A stretch of DNA of 42,464 nucleotides, from assembly GCA_018970725.1 (NCBI GenBank), contig JAGWVU010000043.1, positions 1 through 42,464 on the forward strand, written 5' to 3'. Below the pieces are notes generated by a model, which had not been told where the DNA came from, made no database searches, and saw nothing but the letters and a program-made list of their open reading frames with translations. This stretch comes from Verrucomicrobiota bacterium. GTDB taxonomy: Bacteria > Verrucomicrobiota > Verrucomicrobiia > Verrucomicrobiales > DEV007. The translations under genes and the position numbers were made by a program. How positions within the stretch are numbered: position 1 is the stretch's first letter; every line of letters begins with the position of its first letter. This document shows positions 41,991 through 42,464 of this stretch, one piece after another.

Positions 41991-42464
41991 ATGACAGCCG
42001 AAGAACGCATTCCAGAGGCGTTGGCGCAAGCCAACGATGAGCAAGCGACCTCGATTTTCCACGATTCCCTGCGAAGGGTGGTCCGGATCGGCCTCATAAA
42101 CACCATGGCCGCCGAGGTCGAGATGCTTTGCGGGCCGAAGGTTCGGCCTGACGAGGCGGGAGGATTCCGCCGGGCGGGCAGCGAGCCGGGGCGGGTTTTC
42201 GTCAACGGCCGCAAAGAGAGGGTGACCCGGCCCCGGGTGCGCACGGACGCGGTGCAACAGGAATGCCTGGTGCATGCGCAACCGGTCACGCTGGCGAAGT
42301 TGCCTCGAAAAGCGAGGGAGGAGACCGTGCGGCTGTTCCGCCGCCTCTTCGTTGCCCAAGGCGCGGCGGCCGGAGAGGAAGCCTTCGCGGAGATCGTCCA
42401 GCACGTCGCCCGGCACAACGAAGAAGCGGCGGCGTGCCTGCGGGAGCGCGGGAAAGGGCTGCTG
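41991..42464 (+). CDS. IS256-like transposase, N-terminal part (cut by window edge)
   Basis: An open frame of 158 codons without stop runs off the right edge. Residues about 20-85 resemble the N-terminal part of IS256/mutator-type transposases: IFHDSLRRVVRIGLINTM, AAEVEMLCGPKV, FRRAGSEPGRVFVNGRKE, RVTRPRVR. The DDE catalytic domain would lie beyond the window or be missing. After PRVR (about residue 85) the sequence no longer follows what I expect of the family, so the copy may be degenerate. Long frames on the opposite strand here are composition shadows. It supports mobile-element activity next to the broken rtcB-like gene. Confidence 0.65.
   Translation, partial: MTAEERIPEALAQANDEQATSIFHDSLRRVVRIGLINTMAAEVEMLCGPKVRPDEAGGFRRAGSEPGRVFVNGRKERVTRPRVRTDAVQQECLVHAQPVTLAKLPRKAREETVRLFRRLFVAQGAAAGEEAFAEIVQHVARHNEEAAACLRERGKGLL

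Noticed and set aside
41640-42416. 258-residue minus-strand frame at the right edge
   Set aside because: It crosses the inverted repeats and the reverse strand of the IS256-like frame. The plus-strand reading has family motifs and this one does not.
1-42464. tRNA or rRNA genes
   Set aside because: I saw no cloverleaf-type sequence or rRNA motif in the gaps between genes. A covariance-model scan could still find a small RNA that I missed.

Overview
The window is about 42.5 kb of GC-rich DNA, densely coded on both strands, from a bacterium that is most likely a member of the Verrucomicrobiota (PVC superphylum). Several features point that way: a greA gene with a very long N-terminal extension of the kind known from Chlamydiae; an adjacent DUF1549/DUF1553 cytochrome-like protein and DUF1501 protein; a secreted DUF1080 protein; a TIGR04073-type small secreted protein; and a compact pilB-pilB-pilC-pseudopilin cluster. 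Shine-Dalgarno sequences are scarce. Start codons are often fused to the preceding stop (ATGA or TTGA overlaps). Naming of the phylum is inference from gene content; no rRNA gene is present.

Layout. 1-397: non-coding, with a terminator-like hairpin and a short direct repeat. 398-3659: 6-phosphogluconate dehydrogenase (minus), then moaE, pgsA and an M14-type carboxypeptidase-like gene (plus). 3685-9784: a four-gene minus-strand Yej-type peptide ABC transporter (yejA-yejB-yejE-yejF) whose YejE carries an extra extracytoplasmic domain of about 190 residues. 9919-12374: M32 carboxypeptidase and cobT, overlapping by ATGA. 12384-14393: a secreted alpha/beta-hydrolase (minus). 14477-18794: two TPR-glycosyltransferase-like genes and rnhA, chained by ATGA overlaps. 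18863-19495: a secreted protein of unknown function. 19572-26176: a divergent pair of large membrane proteins, one a DUF3857/transglutaminase-fold protein with TPRs that lacks the catalytic cysteine, the other a DUF4407 protein with long coiled coils. 26186-30045: the DUF1501 and DUF1549/1553 operon (minus). 30286-35586: the type IV pilus/type II secretion-like cluster (two assembly ATPases, one inner-membrane platform protein, one pseudopilin), closed by a strong terminator. 35688-40486: a TIGR04073-like secreted protein, the extended GreA, a DUF1080 protein and glutaminyl-tRNA synthetase. 40554-41581: an RtcB-family RNA ligase gene broken by three indels and with its 3' end replaced. 41540-41990: palindromic repeats. 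41991-42464: the 5' part of an IS256-like transposase gene, cut by the window edge.

How it fits together. Most of the window is a stable chromosomal background of housekeeping, transport and envelope genes. The last 2 kb differ: gene decay, clustered inverted repeats and a transposase start mark an eroding, mobile-element-influenced edge. The observations most worth a second look are the composite GreA, the enlarged YejE, the divergent DUF4407/pseudo-transglutaminase pair, the DUF6165-TPR-glycosyltransferase fusion, the decaying short-form RtcB, the palindrome family, and a recurring promoter-like pattern (TTG-rich -35, 17-base spacer, TTAG-like -10).
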